A stretch of 64,000 bases of DNA from Fasciola hepatica (GCA_948099385.1 CANUEZ040000140.1:4030001-4094000), one strand, 5' to 3'; positions 1 through 11,966 are shown, numbered from the stretch's first letter. Numbers and translations are program-made. Notes: generated from the letters alone by a model not told the origin.

Positions 1-815
1 CCACAAACTTCGTGGCCAGTAGTAGATTGGTTGGGGTATGGTGTGCGGCTGGATCAAGCAAGAATGCTATAGGCATCAGTTGACCGATAATTTGATCAGC
101 GGAGTCAATGCGAGAGGAAAGACTGCTCAGATTTTTGCTCATTTCCGTAGTTTGTCTATTAGCATGTCCAAGTATATCTACCAGAGAGACTGAGCAGTTA
201 TTCAGTGAGTTTTGCAGTTTAGCAGTCTTGCGACGGCGGTTGCTGGCAGTGATTTTGGGTCGGTTGGGAGGAGATGTAGGCATATCTATGGTGGTAAGGA
301 TGTGGATGGCCAATCGGATGAGATGTGGCAATATGCGGAGGTAAGAGAGCTATACGGAAGCAAGGGATTAAGTGTAGAGTATGGCCAATATATGTGAGCC
401 TTAGGTGGGGAAGAAAGTAATAGCCACGGGGAGTCAATATCAGCGGAACTAATTATGTATCAGTTGTTCAGCTAAAAACTGCAAGCAGTTTCTGCGGATG
501 GTGCTGTTTGAAAGTTTCCGGATGTATTACGCAAGTCAAGACGGCTTTAGTCTCTTTACTAAGGTGATTCCCTGAGTGGTGTTCTAGAGTCTGCTCGTGT
601 GGTTTTACTGAGACTGATGTTTCGCTTAGCTCCGACCCTAAGAGCAGTTCAATGATCACTTTTGTGTGTATCTTTTACCACCGGGTGGTCCCAGGGACTT
701 ATGTTCAGAAAAAATCGCTTGATTTTTTCTGGGTCGGACAACAGACCTTAGAGCTATAGTTTTAGGGATTATCCTAGATAGCTTAATAAAAACTATACCG
801 ATAACAGCGAGAAAG
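1..815. other. unassigned flank of the left Ty3/gypsy remnant
   Basis: This stretch lies downstream of the minus-strand integrase remnant, so it should hold the rest of integrase and perhaps an LTR. Short open frames exist on the minus strand (for example 468-659 and 656-871), but none shows a catalytic motif I can recognise, and no terminal repeat or polypurine tract is evident. It is most likely decayed element sequence. No gene is supported. Confidence 0.35.
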
Positions 816-1022
816 CTACGCGGTGTTTCCACCTTGCGTAAGTGGCGGTGGTACGAATAAAAGCATACCAACTATTTCATCGGGGAACTCCTCCACTGTG
901 TGCTGTAACGGAGAGTATGACGCATTTCTACTCTTCCTAAAGCTGCCACAAAGTTCACAAGTCCTGCAGAAATCTGGTACGTCTCTTCGCTGGTAAGGCT
1001 GCCAGAACCTAGTCCTTGCCAC
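816..1022 (-). pseudogene. Ty3/gypsy integrase zinc-binding/core fragment
   Basis: The minus-strand frame begins ARTRFWQPYQRRDVPDFCRT and continues CELCGSFRKS, which fits the second half of the integrase HHCC zinc-binding module: a 'F.WP....DV..WC..C..C' stretch with C-x2-C. It then reads FPDEIVGMLLFVPPPLTQGGN, aligning with the start of the catalytic core ('P.E.V..D..GPLP.T..GN'), where the first catalytic aspartate after VGM has been replaced. The integrase that inserts element cDNA is therefore inactive here. I could not place the later D and E residues below 816. Confidence 0.8.
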
Positions 1023-1162
1023 CTGCTCTAATTTGTTGGCACCAGCATGGCCTAGCTCAGTGCGTAACGGCGAAAGAACCCTCCGAGGCGTGGAACGAGG
1101 TATGGAGACTTTGGTTGGATAGTTGGGACCAAATTAGAAAACTAAAACATTATCCATAATGC

Positions 1163-1462
1163 TCATAGGATTCCAGAGGCTCCATGGACGCTTGGTTCAT
1201 ATACCGTGCCCTGCCACCTCCCTCTGGCCAAGCCTCCCATTTCCTGCCCTAACTTTGCATGGATGAGGCCTGTGTGACTATCACTGAACTGGAGTGGGTC
1301 CATTGTTCCCTTATTGCCCTCATGTGGACTGATCTGTGCCACGTAGTTGACACTGTAGGAAAGAAAATCTCCGCAGTTTCGAACCGGTCTCCATGATAAA
1401 GAGTCCGCATTCGAATGCTGACTACCCGCCCAATGTTCACTCAAGTAGTCAAACTCCTGCAA
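1163..1462 (-). pseudogene. end of RNase H, Ty3/gypsy
   Basis: The start of this minus-strand frame reads QEFDYLSEHWAGSQHSNADS followed by LSWRP. This corresponds to the conserved end of the Ty3/gypsy RNase H domain ('.Y.I.H..G..N..AD.LSR'), where the aspartate in NAD is catalytic. The remaining roughly 70 codons of the frame show no domain that I recognise and probably belong to the degraded connector before integrase. The segment fits its position between RNase H (1570-2055) and the integrase fragment (816-1022). Confidence 0.85.
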
Positions 1463-1569
1463 CTGCTTCTACCACCAGGCTGCCTCCTCCCTGGGTCTTT
1501 GCAGTTTTGTAACCGCAGAAACGCCTGGTGGTCTGTTCGAATTCGAAATCGTCTCTCTGTAAGGTGCTG

Positions 1570-2055
1570 TCATGACTTTTTTGAAAAAGTGACCAGAGCT
1601 AGCATTTCTTTTCGTATTGTGTAGTAATTTTTCTCCCGATTACATGATGGCTTGCTCCCATAGGCGATAACGTGCCCCACTCTGTCTCGCCCGACCAGTA
1701 ACAACATGGCTCTAATGGCCCCGCCACTCGAGTCTGTGTCTAGAATCAACTCACTGGCTCCTCCGGACAAGTCTAGCATAGCTAGTACGGGTACCGGGCA
1801 AAGAGCTGAACGCAAGTAAACAATAAACTGGTAACACTGTTCTCCCCAAAGGAGGCCGTCGTCTTTGTGCAGAACAGCATTCGTTGGCACCGCTCGTCCT
1901 ATGGAACCTTTTATGAAGCCACGGTAATAGGAAGCCAGCTCTAAGAAACCCCTCAATTGCTCAGCTTTTTCAGGAGTGGACCAATTTTGTGTTTGTTCGA
2001 CCTTTCCTGGGTCGGTTCTTACTCCCTTGCCCGGGGAAAACGTGGCCTCAAACAT
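1570..2055 (-). pseudogene. Ty3/gypsy RT thumb plus RNase H
   Basis: This is the longest open piece of the element at 161 codons. Its N-terminal part has AEQLRGFLELASYYRGFIKG, the conserved RT thumb/connection of Ty3/gypsy. It is followed by LILDTDSSGGAIRAMLL, the first RNase H motif with its catalytic aspartate, then by VIAYGSKPSCNREKNYYTIR and KEMLALV, which is the motif containing the second acidic residue. RNase H removes the RNA strand during reverse transcription. Usual neighbours flank it: the RT palm upstream and the terminal RNase H segment near 1370-1462 downstream. The open frame stops within RNase H. Confidence 0.9.
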
Positions 2056-2080
2056 CCAGCTCCTTGGTGAGAAGTTTACA

Positions 2081-2278
2081 TTAAGACGTGTTCAGCTGAA
2101 GCCCTTCATTTCCAATTCTCCCCAGAACTAGCTGAAAATTTCCGAAATGTCTTTCTTTCGTTCTCCCATAAATTAATAAATCATCCATGTATACCATGCT
2201 TTTGCAGGGAGTCAGCCACTTCAAAATACAATTCATCAGAATTTGGAAGGTGGCAGGCTTGGTAATTAACCAAAACAC
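2081..2278 (-). pseudogene. Ty3/gypsy reverse transcriptase, palm with YMDD
   Basis: Sixty-five codons on the minus strand include PATFQILMNCILKWL and then VYMDDLLIYGRTKERHFGNF. These match the 'P.TFQ..M......' helix and the catalytic Y-x-DD box of Ty3/gypsy RT, followed by the usual 'I.S....EH...L' stretch. Both catalytic aspartates of the box are present. In intact elements this domain copies the genomic RNA into cDNA. Here it is one fragment between frameshifts and cannot be translated with its neighbours as a single protein. Confidence 0.9.
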
Positions 2279-2388
2279 GTGGAGTGGAACTCATGAAGCC
2301 CTGTTGGAATCGCGAAAGCTGATTTCTCCCGATCTCCTGCTGCGAGTTCCACTTTCCGAGGCCGAGATGGCAAGTCTAGAATGCTGAG

Positions 2389-2577
2389 TTACTGACTGCT
2401 TTCGATGGTGTCGAACAAGTCAACCAGAAGGAGCAGTAGAAATGAGTCCCATCTGGTGAAAGCATTAAGTTTCCTGTGGTCTACAAGCAAGCGAAGTTCT
2501 CCATCCTTATTTTTAATTAACACCACGGAGAAAGACAAAGAGTTATGTGGCGGCTGGATAACGTCGTTCTTCGGCAC
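2389..2577 (-). pseudogene. Ty3/gypsy reverse transcriptase, fingers segment
   Basis: Sixty-two codons on the minus strand contain DVIQPPHNSLSFSVVLIKNK followed by GELRLLVDHRKLNAFT. This is the classic Ty3/gypsy RT fingers signature: an 'I.PS.SP..SPVVLV.KKDG' type stretch followed by 'R.CVDYR.LN..T'. The conserved cysteine/phenylalanine position before VDHRKLN is changed to L, and the first catalytic aspartate that should follow (in a 'FS.LDL' stretch) is represented only by VDLFDTIESSQ. The segment continues in another frame at 2081-2278. Confidence 0.85.
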
Positions 2578-2580
2578 TAT

Positions 2581-3042
2581 ATCGAGTATGTGCTGCTCTT
2601 ACTCTTGGTAGTGATTTTTTATAATAATAGTTTATTTCGGATAATCCCGAAGCATGCTGCTTCTATGGGCCATTTTACCGGGTTTTGTATTATCCGGGTC
2701 GACTTGATATTTAACCAAGTCCGTCCTGCCCAAACTCTCATTTCTTCATAAGAACCAGTCGGAAAGCCTCTCAAAAAGACCTAACAAAGGTTTATTACTT
2801 TTGGTCATGTAAATATAGTCTAGGAGCGCACCAGGCTGTGTCACGTTATCTTCCTCCGGCGGCATCTTTGCAAAACTGCTCATGCAGATCTTGTTCCGGC
2901 CGGAGGCTTCAATTTTCCCATTACCTAGACAAAAGTTCTTCAGCTGGACGTCGATTACGCATCCGAAATTTACCGGGATATCTTTTATGCTTACCACGTG
3001 GTAGGAAATCCCTTCGACTAATATTAGAGGATGCTCTAACAA
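2581..3042 (-). pseudogene. Ty3/gypsy protease-RT linker remnant
   Basis: A minus-strand open frame (2746-3042) begins the block. After a stop, a short stretch around 2695-2730 reads RTDLVKYQVD, which matches the linker found just before RT in Ty3/gypsy polyproteins, where RT follows a conserved segment on the newly released strand. The part before it contains PPEEDNV but no clear DTG/DSG protease triad, so the protease cannot be called. The position directly upstream of the RT fingers segment (2389-2577) supports the assignment. It is interrupted and non-functional. Confidence 0.6.
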
Positions 3043-3049
3043 CGCCGGA

Positions 3050-6000
3050 GAGGCAGCGGTACGATGGCTAGAGAGAAAGCCGGCAAAGAGCTGGTGAAGG
3101 AAGAGCGAATATATGTTTCACACAAATCGTGTTGTGTTCAATATTGGCGAAGAGGAGGAGCTGGAGTGAAGAAATGTGGAGTGCTAGAGCTCGTAATCGG
3201 CGGTGATAAGAACAGACAGGTGGGATTACATCAGGCGGTTTAGCTACTTAAAAAGGTCGGGGTATATCTTCATTTCAGTGACCGATGGAACATGATGGAT
3301 CAACAGAGGGAAAGAATCAGCCCTGGATCGCAGAGGCAATGACGGCTTTGATGAATTGCTCACAATGGAGGTGAGGTAAACGAAGTGATCGAAGAAGACA
3401 GGCAAGAATAGAGGAATTATTTTTTTGGTTCACGTGCAACGTGATGACGGCTGAAAGCGAAAGGAGCAATAAGGGATGGACACATTATGAGGCAGCATTT
3501 TGATGATGATAGAGACGGCTATGGAAAGCAGAGCAAACGTAGCCACAAAGTGGTCCGAGCAGTGTGAACTATCAAATGAGAAAAGAAACTGGGGAGCTTA
3601 AAGAACTCCAGATCAAGGAACCAGTAACTGTAACGGCTTATAACGAAAGATAGTGATGCGTATATAAAGGTTCAGAGAGGTAAAGTAGGGTCAGGTCACA
3701 TGGCGTGAAATTATACATACAATTCTTGACGTAACATTATCGTTGTGACAGGCGGAACTTGTAGAGGCGAAACAACCCGAAGAAAAAATGACACCCTTGT
3801 AGGGAAATACACAAAGCGCGGGTTGAGCAAACTGGCAAAAGAGTCAGAGGTAAGAAATGACCAACCGGATTGTTCTATTGCCAGTGAAACACTATGAAGT
3901 CGGGGGAAAAAGAGGCGCCAGGGCGTGCAGCCATGTGTTGAAATATATGCGTAGAGGGGTTGGGACGATCAAGGTGAAGACCCGCATGCCCGCAGGTCGT
4001 TGGTTAGATGTAGTTAGTCGAAGGATGTCAACAGAAGAACTGGCTGACGGAAAGGTCCAGAGAGATTCGCGAAGCCGGGCAGGGAATATGTGGCGGTGAT
4101 GAAGCGATAGCTCTTTTGATTGTTAAAGGTCGAAATGTGCAAACATAGAGTATTACCACGAGGAATAGGCTTGAGTAGGGGCGGAACTGGTGTGAAACTG
4201 CGTGAGACATGAGAAGGAAGGACTAGGAAGTAAATGAAGAAAGGAAAAATAGTGAGGATAAAAGAAATCGACCAATGAGCTGAGAGGGCATAGGGTAGTA
4301 GAAGCAGGAAAGAGGTTTGAAGTCGGTGACAGAGACTTGGGTAGAAGAGTAAATATTAGTGGGTACGGCTGGAGTGAACAAATGATGCAATAGTGACTTC
4401 AGGCTTTGGGGCTGTCATGACTAGAAAAGATAGGAGAAGAAACGAAATGGGTAAAGATGAATGCAGTGGCCGAATGATGACATAGAGGAAGCTATAGGAG
4501 TGTTGACGTGATAGGTGAGTAAACCTCGGCAGTGTGGCTTCTTCTCGCAGACACCAAACTCACCAAAATGCAACGGCAAACTTAGAGTTTATGTGCGCCT
4601 TCTTCATAAATAGGTTCCTGCACTATGGTCTACTTGGAAGTGATAACGGCTCCCTTGGAACATCCACTGTAATGATCGGTCGTCGAAAATCCCCCACTAT
4701 TTACCTGCTTTATGCACTGTTTGTTTTTACGAACCAACGTTTGTTTTTTTACGTCCAGCGCGCTGCCCTGTCATATCCCTGCTGTGGGCCTGCATGGCCC
4801 ACTTTCTCCCTCCTTGCAAGCCATAATTCCGTTCTCGTTTTTGGGTCTATTGGTCGCATAACTGAGGTTTGTACCTGTTTCGTGTCACTGTCCATTTGAT
4901 ATTCTAGTATCATAGAACTTTACGGATAATCGCCTCCCGCTTCCGGGATTCGCTGCTAAGGTATCTTGCATCCGGTTCCACAAACCAGGTCTTCCGCTAG
5001 TAATGGGCAATTCTTCTGGAATCTTTCTTCTCAGCCACCTAAAGTAGCTTATGGTTAGGACCATTATATTTCAAATACTCTCCTACTTCCCAAACTCATG
5101 GGCCGCTTTTGAACCGCAGAGCTGTAATATGAAGCTTTTCTTTGGGAAGGATGAGAGCTACAAAGTAAGTAGCTTGTGTGTATCCAAAAACAAAAAAAGG
5201 CCGGGGTTGCCTAAATGGTGAAGGGCCCGTGAGAGACCCTTTGGGCCCAGTCCCTGAGAAGGATTAGTGGAAAAGATTACCTTATCGATTTCAAGATAGG
5301 CTGAGGGAGAAAATGAAGGAGAGGCACTGTTTCTGGAAAGTATGGGACGAGGGGGACAAAGGGGCAGTCGATAAATGATCGTTGAATGCATCAGAAATGG
5401 GTACAGCGGTAGTGGCGGTAAGTGAGTCGGAGGTGAAGAATTTGAGCGAGGCAAGAGTGAGGCCGCTGAACCTTTTACTAAGCAGGTGCTGGAGGTAGAC
5501 AGTTTTGTCGGGAGGTGCTAAAGCAAAGATTTTTGTCGTCTTAGGAACAATTCTGCCTCACGATGCAGCTTCAAGAGCGCCTGGTAGAAGCGCAGAAGAA
5601 TTACTAAGTCGCGAAGTATAGTAAAGGCAAGTTGCAGCTTAGCCAGCTCACGCTCCTAAAAAGACGGGGGAACTGCCGAATTTAGCAAATAGTTCGACAC
5701 ACGGGTTAGCGGCAGTGAGAGGTAGGAGCAGAGAAAGTAAGTATCATTGTGAGGATAGGGGGGAGAGGAGAGGTCGTCCCAATTAAGGGAATGGATTATC
5801 ATTGGTGCTAGAGGCCAGTTGCATGAGCGGTAGGAAGTAGGATCATGGGGAGCGGTATGATTCGGATGGGGACAGTTGAAGCATCTGAATTTACACGAAA
5901 CGGTACGGTGGTCACTGCCTGGGAACCGGTCAGTGGTCTGATTAATGATATCAAGAGAGTTGACGGAGGATACTAGGTCCGAGGATTCTTTCCGCTTGAT

Positions 6001-8050
6001 GGGGCGGTAAACATATTGGGCTCAACCACCAAGACGGATGAAAGAGAGGAGGACGGACAGGGTTGGATTTGGATGGCTAGTCCAAGAAGACAAGCAAGTA
6101 AGAAAGGGGATGAAATCACTCGCAATAAGTTTTGCACTGGCAGAATAGCCAAGGCAGCTTAAAGAACGTCCACAATAGGGCCTGTTTTGGAGGGGTCCAG
6201 CCCCGTGGGAATGCAGCCGCAACCAAGCAAGAGGTTCTGGCCAGGTGCTTGGGTATATAACCGTCTTGGATCATCTTTAGGGACAAAAAAGGGGTAGTCA
6301 GCAACACTCACATGAATAGTGCACTAGACGAAGACTAAGAAACCGCCTCCAGACCTAGACTGGTGGGTATTGGAGAGGCATCGCTGCCACTCCATTCCAA
6401 CAAGGTCCAGTGAGGTAGCTTCGGCGATCCGGGATTCAGTTACCAGCATTAAGTCACTATTTTTAGGCAGGTGACAAAGATTTCAGATGCGATACCTTTC
6501 TAGCTATTTGTTAGGCGCTTATAAGGACTACCAGAAAAAAATCGGCACTGGGGTATGCAAAATACTGGTCGCAGGTGCAGGACTATCGGTATTGCTGTTC
6601 TGATGAGAGTTAGGTCTCAGTGAGGATGAAATCATGTCAAAAGCGAAAAGAGAGCCGATGATCGACTGGAAACATGCAATTGGTAGTGTCAGCCGGAGGC
6701 TTCATCGATCTTGGAGAGCGGATAATAAAATGGGTTTGAAAAAGCTATTGATTTGGACCACAGGGAGAGTGGCGATAAGGCCAGGGGTGTGGTGGACATT
6801 GGTCAAGAAAAAAGTCATTGTGCAGCCGGTAACGTACTCCTTGGACAGGACCGGTACAGAAAGAGTGGAAGGGCATAGAAGTGAAGGGGTTTTGGCGAGG
6901 CCTTTTTGGAATAGAGGAAGTGTGGGGCTAGGATATGATTGGCTGGTTGCGAGAGACTTAAGGCTCATGAAAGGTATGGTTGCATTTACATGGGAAGGAA
7001 GGATACGGAGAGTAAAGAGGCAGGATACTAGACCGAACCTGGTGTCGTCTTTAGTACGTTCCTATGGTAGTTCAGTATTCGATGGGAATTAACGGAGAAG
7101 AGTCGGGGAAAGCCGTTGGGGAATACTGTGGCTGCTAAGCAGGGGGTTGGGCCAGATGGGGAAGAAGAGACGTGTCCTGACAAGGCAGGCAGATGGTAAA
7201 CTTTACATACTGTCAGGCTGAGTGAGCGGAAGCGGAGATAAGGAAGGGGAAGCCAAGGGGTTGGCGGCGCATAAATAACTGGGGCCGTTCCTGAGGCAAC
7301 TAAGTTCGACTACTCCGGATGGAGTTAAGGGTGTATTATAGGGGAATATCTCAATATCCATGCAGAGAAGAATGGCGGCGGCTGACGGTTTATTATTATT
7401 AAACCTGCTGGATCTTCCCTGGGCTGAATTGAAATGAGACAGCTGAGGCTCTGGGACTGTTCAGCACCCTGATGCTTAGGCATCTATGATGAGCCATATT
7501 ACGTGCCAAAGGTCTGCAGTATATAACAAGTGGTAGGAGTGGGAGGTCAGGTGCTTTAAAAGCCACGGCATTTCTGGAGTTTGGAGTGCAGCCGTGGGTT
7601 TCCGTTCTTGAGGTTTTTAGAAAATGCCCCGCTGACACCGGTTTGCGAGGAGTAGTAGATGCCTAGGGTTCAGCAAGTGTTGAATGATGTGAAGTTCTTA
7701 GTTGGGTTTCGTCTCTGCGCTCATTTCCGAGTCAGTGGGTTCACTAGATGACAAGTTAGCTTTATCAATGAGGGTGACAGAGCAGGACTCTGTTCCTGGA
7801 TGATGTTGGGCTAGTTTGGGTTTTATCACCTTAGCAGCCCGAGTGTTCCGAGCACTAGTCAAGGACCGAGGTGGTTTAACGGTACTAGAGTTATGGAAAA
7901 AGTAGCAAGTATGTGTGCTGGGGTGAGCAGGTTAACCACCAGTAATGGAGGCGGGTTAAAGAGGCAGGAAGAAAGATAACCCGGGATATACGCGCAGGCG
8001 GCCGCAAGAGATAGGCCGCGGTAGGCAATGATTAGACTGAGATGTACCGA
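3050..8050. other. 5-kb purine-rich, gene-free block
   Basis: The plus strand is visibly rich in A and G, with many 'gaag', 'ggag' and 'gtgag' runs, throughout about 3050-8050 except a more mixed pocket around 4530-5100. No open frame shows a known domain. The ORFs at 4534-4899 (plus) and 5158-5454 (minus) are low-complexity by-products of composition. A mixed segment at 4530-5100 could be part of an LTR or other repeat, but no termini were found. A short GC-rich hairpin with two GGGCCC boxes sits at about 5223-5250. No gene is supported. Confidence 0.45.
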
Positions 8051-9260
8051 AGTGAACTGGCTGTACTTCCGAAGTTGGTTTAAATCTTGAAAAAGTTTTG
8101 GGTATTTTCTTGATACCTTTGGGCTCTGGGTCAGTAATCTGCCATTCCCCCAGAGAGACAGCCCATTGATACGTTAACAGTGATATCAGTTTTGGCTTCG
8201 AGGTGGTTTCCGAGCCATTTTAACTCTCTTTCTACAGAAATACCGGCTTGAGATGCATTCCGGATTAACTGACTAGGATACCATCCAATGCAACAAGGTA
8301 GTCTGGCCTCGGTGGACAAAACACCCACCTACAGAGGTTTCCCTGCAGCTCCAGGTTGCCTCTTTGAGATGGTAGCGGATCAGGAGACCGAGGTTCTTAG
8401 TCTCAAAATCACCGCTATGACCATAGAGACTAAGAAGGAGGGCATAAAGGCGAAGGTGCTCCATTCATTCTCAGAGGAAGCAGCAGACCGGAAGACCTTT
8501 GAGACCTCGGAACAAAGTATTTTCATTGAGACCGAAGAGCCTTGAGGCCTTGATACCTGTCCTAAATGTCTTATTATTCCGGGTCGCTTCCATAATACCG
8601 TTGTCCCCACGGGATGGGGAAGAAATATGTGGTGATCTGTCATTGCCTGAGATTTCAAATCAAGCAGTGCTGCCGGCCCTTTCCCAAAAGTAGCGGACAA
8701 ATTCTCAGGTTACTTGTTTTAACTCGCCACGGACAGTGTCTGACTGCCCCACACTGATGGCCCATGTAGAGGTTGTTGAGGAAACAGTCCGAAGGGTCCC
8801 TCAGACAGTTCTCTATCCCTTTTCCCTTTCCAGTGACCCTCCGTGACGGCCAACCACTTCGGGCACTGCACTTACCATCTCCATGGCAGGTGCACCTGGA
8901 TATTATTGCTACACGGTCGTCTACCACTCGCTGTTTCCGTTGGCTTTCCTGTCCATGGTCTCACGTCTTGGTCAATTGTTCCTGGTTCACGCACCCCCAT
9001 CGCGGTCGCTTTGTCCCCTGTACAATTATCCATGAACACTCGTGCCACTCCCAACAGTGCGGGGCGCGGTCAGATCCACCGCTATGGCCGGCGCACATCG
9101 GGCGTGCAGGCCGTTTGCAACGATGTGCGAGCGCAACTAGACTGGTGGATCACACCTCCTGCGTTCACTTCACGAAGTGTTTTTCAGGTTGGGTGCCCAG
9201 CGCACGGCCAGTCCCACCCACTAGCACCGGTTGCGGATGGCACGCTCTAACTTTTCTTGG
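8050..9260. other. unidentified mixed-composition segment
   Basis: Between the purine-rich and pyrimidine-rich blocks is about 1.2 kb with balanced composition and several overlapping open frames on both strands (minus 8131-8700, plus 8773-9336). The minus frame at 8380-8700 and the plus frame at 8843-9250 are the longest, but I recognise no motif in either, and neither shows obvious splice signals. The density of open frames suggests an eroded coding segment of a transposable element. The family is not identifiable by eye. Confidence 0.3.
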
Positions 9261-11110
9261 ACTACCGAATCCAATGCTGTCGGTTGAAAACTGCATGCTC
9301 CTCATCTACTTTCCGCCACAGCTTGCTCACCTATAGCCCTTATCATCTGTTTCCACTTCCCATTTTTGTCGCCCTACCACGGTACGCACACCTACCCGTT
9401 TTGTCCCTTTTCCTATCGCCTCTCTCTACATCATCTTTCACTGCATTGAGTCACTATCGTCCTAACCACCCTTCTCTGTCGGCGCTCGCCAATAACTCTT
9501 TTCCAACCTGCCGTCATTGCTGGCTTCTATCCTCTATGCGCTTGATGTTACCCTCTGCTTAGAACGCCCATTGATAGCTTCTTTAAACCTGCCGTTCTGT
9601 TAAATCCCTCCTCATGCCCAATGCCATGATGCACAATCGCACCCGCACTCATGACCAATCCGCATATTAGAACTTGCCGCTCCAAACTTCGCATCTTTTA
9701 CAGTCGTATTTATTATCTAATCACCACCACCATATCTTCCTCACTTGGCTCCGCGATTCCTCTGTGGTTCTTTCCAGTGTCCTGATTAGTATCCACCAGT
9801 TCAATTGTCTGCCGGCACGCAGCTCTCCAGCTCCATTGCCCCAACTCCGTTGTGCATTCATTTTTTGTGGCCTTTTTGTTCTATTACTGGTTCACTTATC
9901 TCGGGGCTTCCCGCTTCCTTGTCCGCCTCCATCGTGTTTCATCTGCAGTAAAATGATCTGATTGGTGATTTCTTACCTGTATCCTCGGTCATTGCTTTCA
10001 TCCCTTGATCCGTTTATTGCTCGCTACAGGCATTTTTCTGTACCTTCCAATGTGGTCCGCTTTTTCCATGTTCCACCACTGTAATGACAACGTTACGTCA
10101 CGGTGTTCTTTTACAGTTCCAAATCGTTTGACTTGTCACCACCCGACTCCTCTGGTCCGTCACTACATCTCGCACCTGCATTGATCAAATAATTAGACCC
10201 ATTCTTACCTGTTTTCCTTGATCCTGTCTTTCATCTTCACTCTTCCATGAACTGCTCCTCACAGTCTTCATCACTTATGTGCTTCCGCATTCTATTTTTC
10301 TCTCCGTTGGGCTGCCATGTGCACTTGTCATGAAGTTAATCCACCACGTTATTCCAAAGTTAATTCCACAACCAACTGATCTAACATTACCTACTGCTCC
10401 TAATGACTGATAATCTCTTTCTAGGACCCCATTGTTATTGATCCTGCTTCTCTTATACCTATATATATATGTACATACGTATATATATATATATATATGT
10501 ATATAATAAATCTACATATATATATATATAAACTTACGCATATATATCCATGTGCACGCGCTCTGCATCTTGCAGTTCCTCACCGGCCATTTCCCTTGCT
10601 ATCATCCCAACGACCGTCATCATAGGCATCCATCAACTCTACATCTGTGCCTCACATCTACTGTATCCAATCCTTCGAAATCGTTTCTGTCATCTTTTCA
10701 TCCCTCTACTTCTTGCATTGCTTGCTGCCTGTTTCACGGTGAGTTTTGTGTCCTGTCCGCCGACAATCCACTGCAAAGTACCAATGCCTCATTGATATCT
10801 AATCCACTGCAGTGAACCTCACCTTTTTCTCCATTTTTCCTCGCTACTTCAGTTCCTTATACCGATTTCCAGCCTTTCACATGTTTACCAGTCGGCCTTT
10901 TTATGTAAACGCCCGGACCAGCCATTCAGTCCACCTGACCTTGACTTTCAAACTCACCTGATGTCCATTCAAATCCGCTCCTGAGCTCATTTAAACACCA
11001 CATAATCTCTATGGTGTGCATACGTTTATCCTATTTTCATCCTACTTTATTCCCCATTCCGAGCCTTTTTATCCAATATTTTTCTGAGAGTTTCCATATT
11101 TCCATGAATT
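9260..11110. other. pyrimidine-rich, gene-free block
   Basis: The plus strand is strongly C/T-rich here, the opposite of 3050-8050. Open frames (for example 9257-9562, 9674-9961, 10550-10815) are S/P/L/H-rich and track the composition, with no domain. An imperfect AT microsatellite lies inside at about 10457-10550. No gene is supported. Confidence 0.45.
10457..10550. repeat. imperfect (TA)n microsatellite
   Basis: Alternating TA runs are interrupted by gtacatacg, gtatataataaatc and similar short breaks. This is a simple repeat. The interruptions suggest an old array. Confidence 0.95.
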
Positions 11111-11184
11111 ATATCTGTCCATTCCATCACCTGTATCAACAAGATCATGCACAAAGCATGCTTCGGGCGTTTCCGAAAAAAACC

Positions 11185-11254
<70 letters not shown>
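11185..11254. repeat. (ATT)n microsatellite
   Basis: About 23 uninterrupted trinucleotide units give artefactual poly-Ile (plus) and poly-Asn (minus) reading frames. The purity suggests recent slippage. Confidence 0.97.
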
Positions 11255-11255
<1 letters not shown>

Positions 11256-11299
11256 TAAGTAAGACGTCAAGCTGGAAGACCGGAGTCCGTATGGGATGC

Positions 11300-11966
11300 C
11301 GTGGATAATCCGAAGCCCAGGTTAACCTCAGTCTTACGCCCAACACTGGTTGGCTTTTAAAGAGGAAACGAGCCTAAGAAAATGATAGGCCACATCATAG
11401 GGGTCGCATTTGACTCAGACAAGCCACTACCTGGGTCTAGCGCTTCCTTGAATAACAGCTTTGCTAGTGCCCTCAGTGGATTCGATGAGCCCGCTACCAG
11501 TAGCAGTGCAAGCCACAAGTAGAGATCTACCCTCCTTAGGTAGTTATAGTGGTCTCCTCCCAACCGGGTGACTTAAAAGTGAGAGATAGGTGCTACTGGT
11601 GATTCGAACCGGCTAGGCCCTTCTGCGAGCCCTCTGAATATGGAGGCGCAAAAAGCCGCAGGTGAGCTGCTCCTCCGAGGGCATCTCCGGGTCAACACTT
11701 TTCTGGATTTGTGTAGGCAATTCACATCCAATTCACCCCATTTTTCACTTCATGGTCTTGAAACCCTCGGAGCAATCACAACTTGTCAGTATGAATTGGA
11801 TGTTACCTCAAAACCCGTCTTATGCTCGGCCCCCCCGGGAATTCAGTCCAAGCTCTGTAACTTTCCAACTTTTTATTCTTTCCCAGCCCCTCTAAATTCC
11901 CTGCTTACTCATGATTCGAAAGTCCCACCCTCACCGGCTCCTGAACCCAATGCTTCTTCGATCTCT
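11300..11966 (+). other. possible 5' part of the plus-strand LINE
   Basis: Downstream of the ATT repeat is mixed-composition sequence leading into the LINE endonuclease. The open frame that starts at 11640 runs without a stop into the endonuclease N-terminus (from about residue 110), so its first 109 codons are probably linker or 5' element sequence. They contain a proline/serine-rich stretch (about residues 95-108) and no recognised ORF1 motif. The true 5' end of the element was not found. Confidence 0.35.

Larger units (their letters stand above)
816..3042 (-). mobile_element. degenerate Ty3/gypsy LTR retrotransposon, pol region
   Basis: Read on the minus strand, recognisable Ty3/gypsy pol segments follow the expected order: protease-RT linker (about 2695-3042), RT fingers (2389-2577), RT palm with an MDD catalytic motif (2081-2278), RT thumb and RNase H (1570-2055), end of RNase H (about 1370-1462), and the integrase zinc-binding region running into the core (816-1022). 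The segments lie in different frames separated by stops and frameshifts, so the copy is dead. No LTRs or primer-binding site could be identified. Upstream (above 3050) the sequence turns abruptly purine-rich, so gag is missing or unrecognisable. RT-RNaseH-integrase is the order known for Ty3/gypsy and excludes Ty1/copia, where integrase comes before RT. Confidence 0.85.

Noticed and set aside
4534..4899. 121-codon plus-strand ORF, possibly a membrane protein
   Set aside because: Its composition follows the local T/C-rich pocket, and there is no recognisable domain, splice signal or neighbour support.
11011..11346. Poly-Ile and poly-Asn reading frames
   Set aside because: They are translations of the (ATT)n microsatellite.
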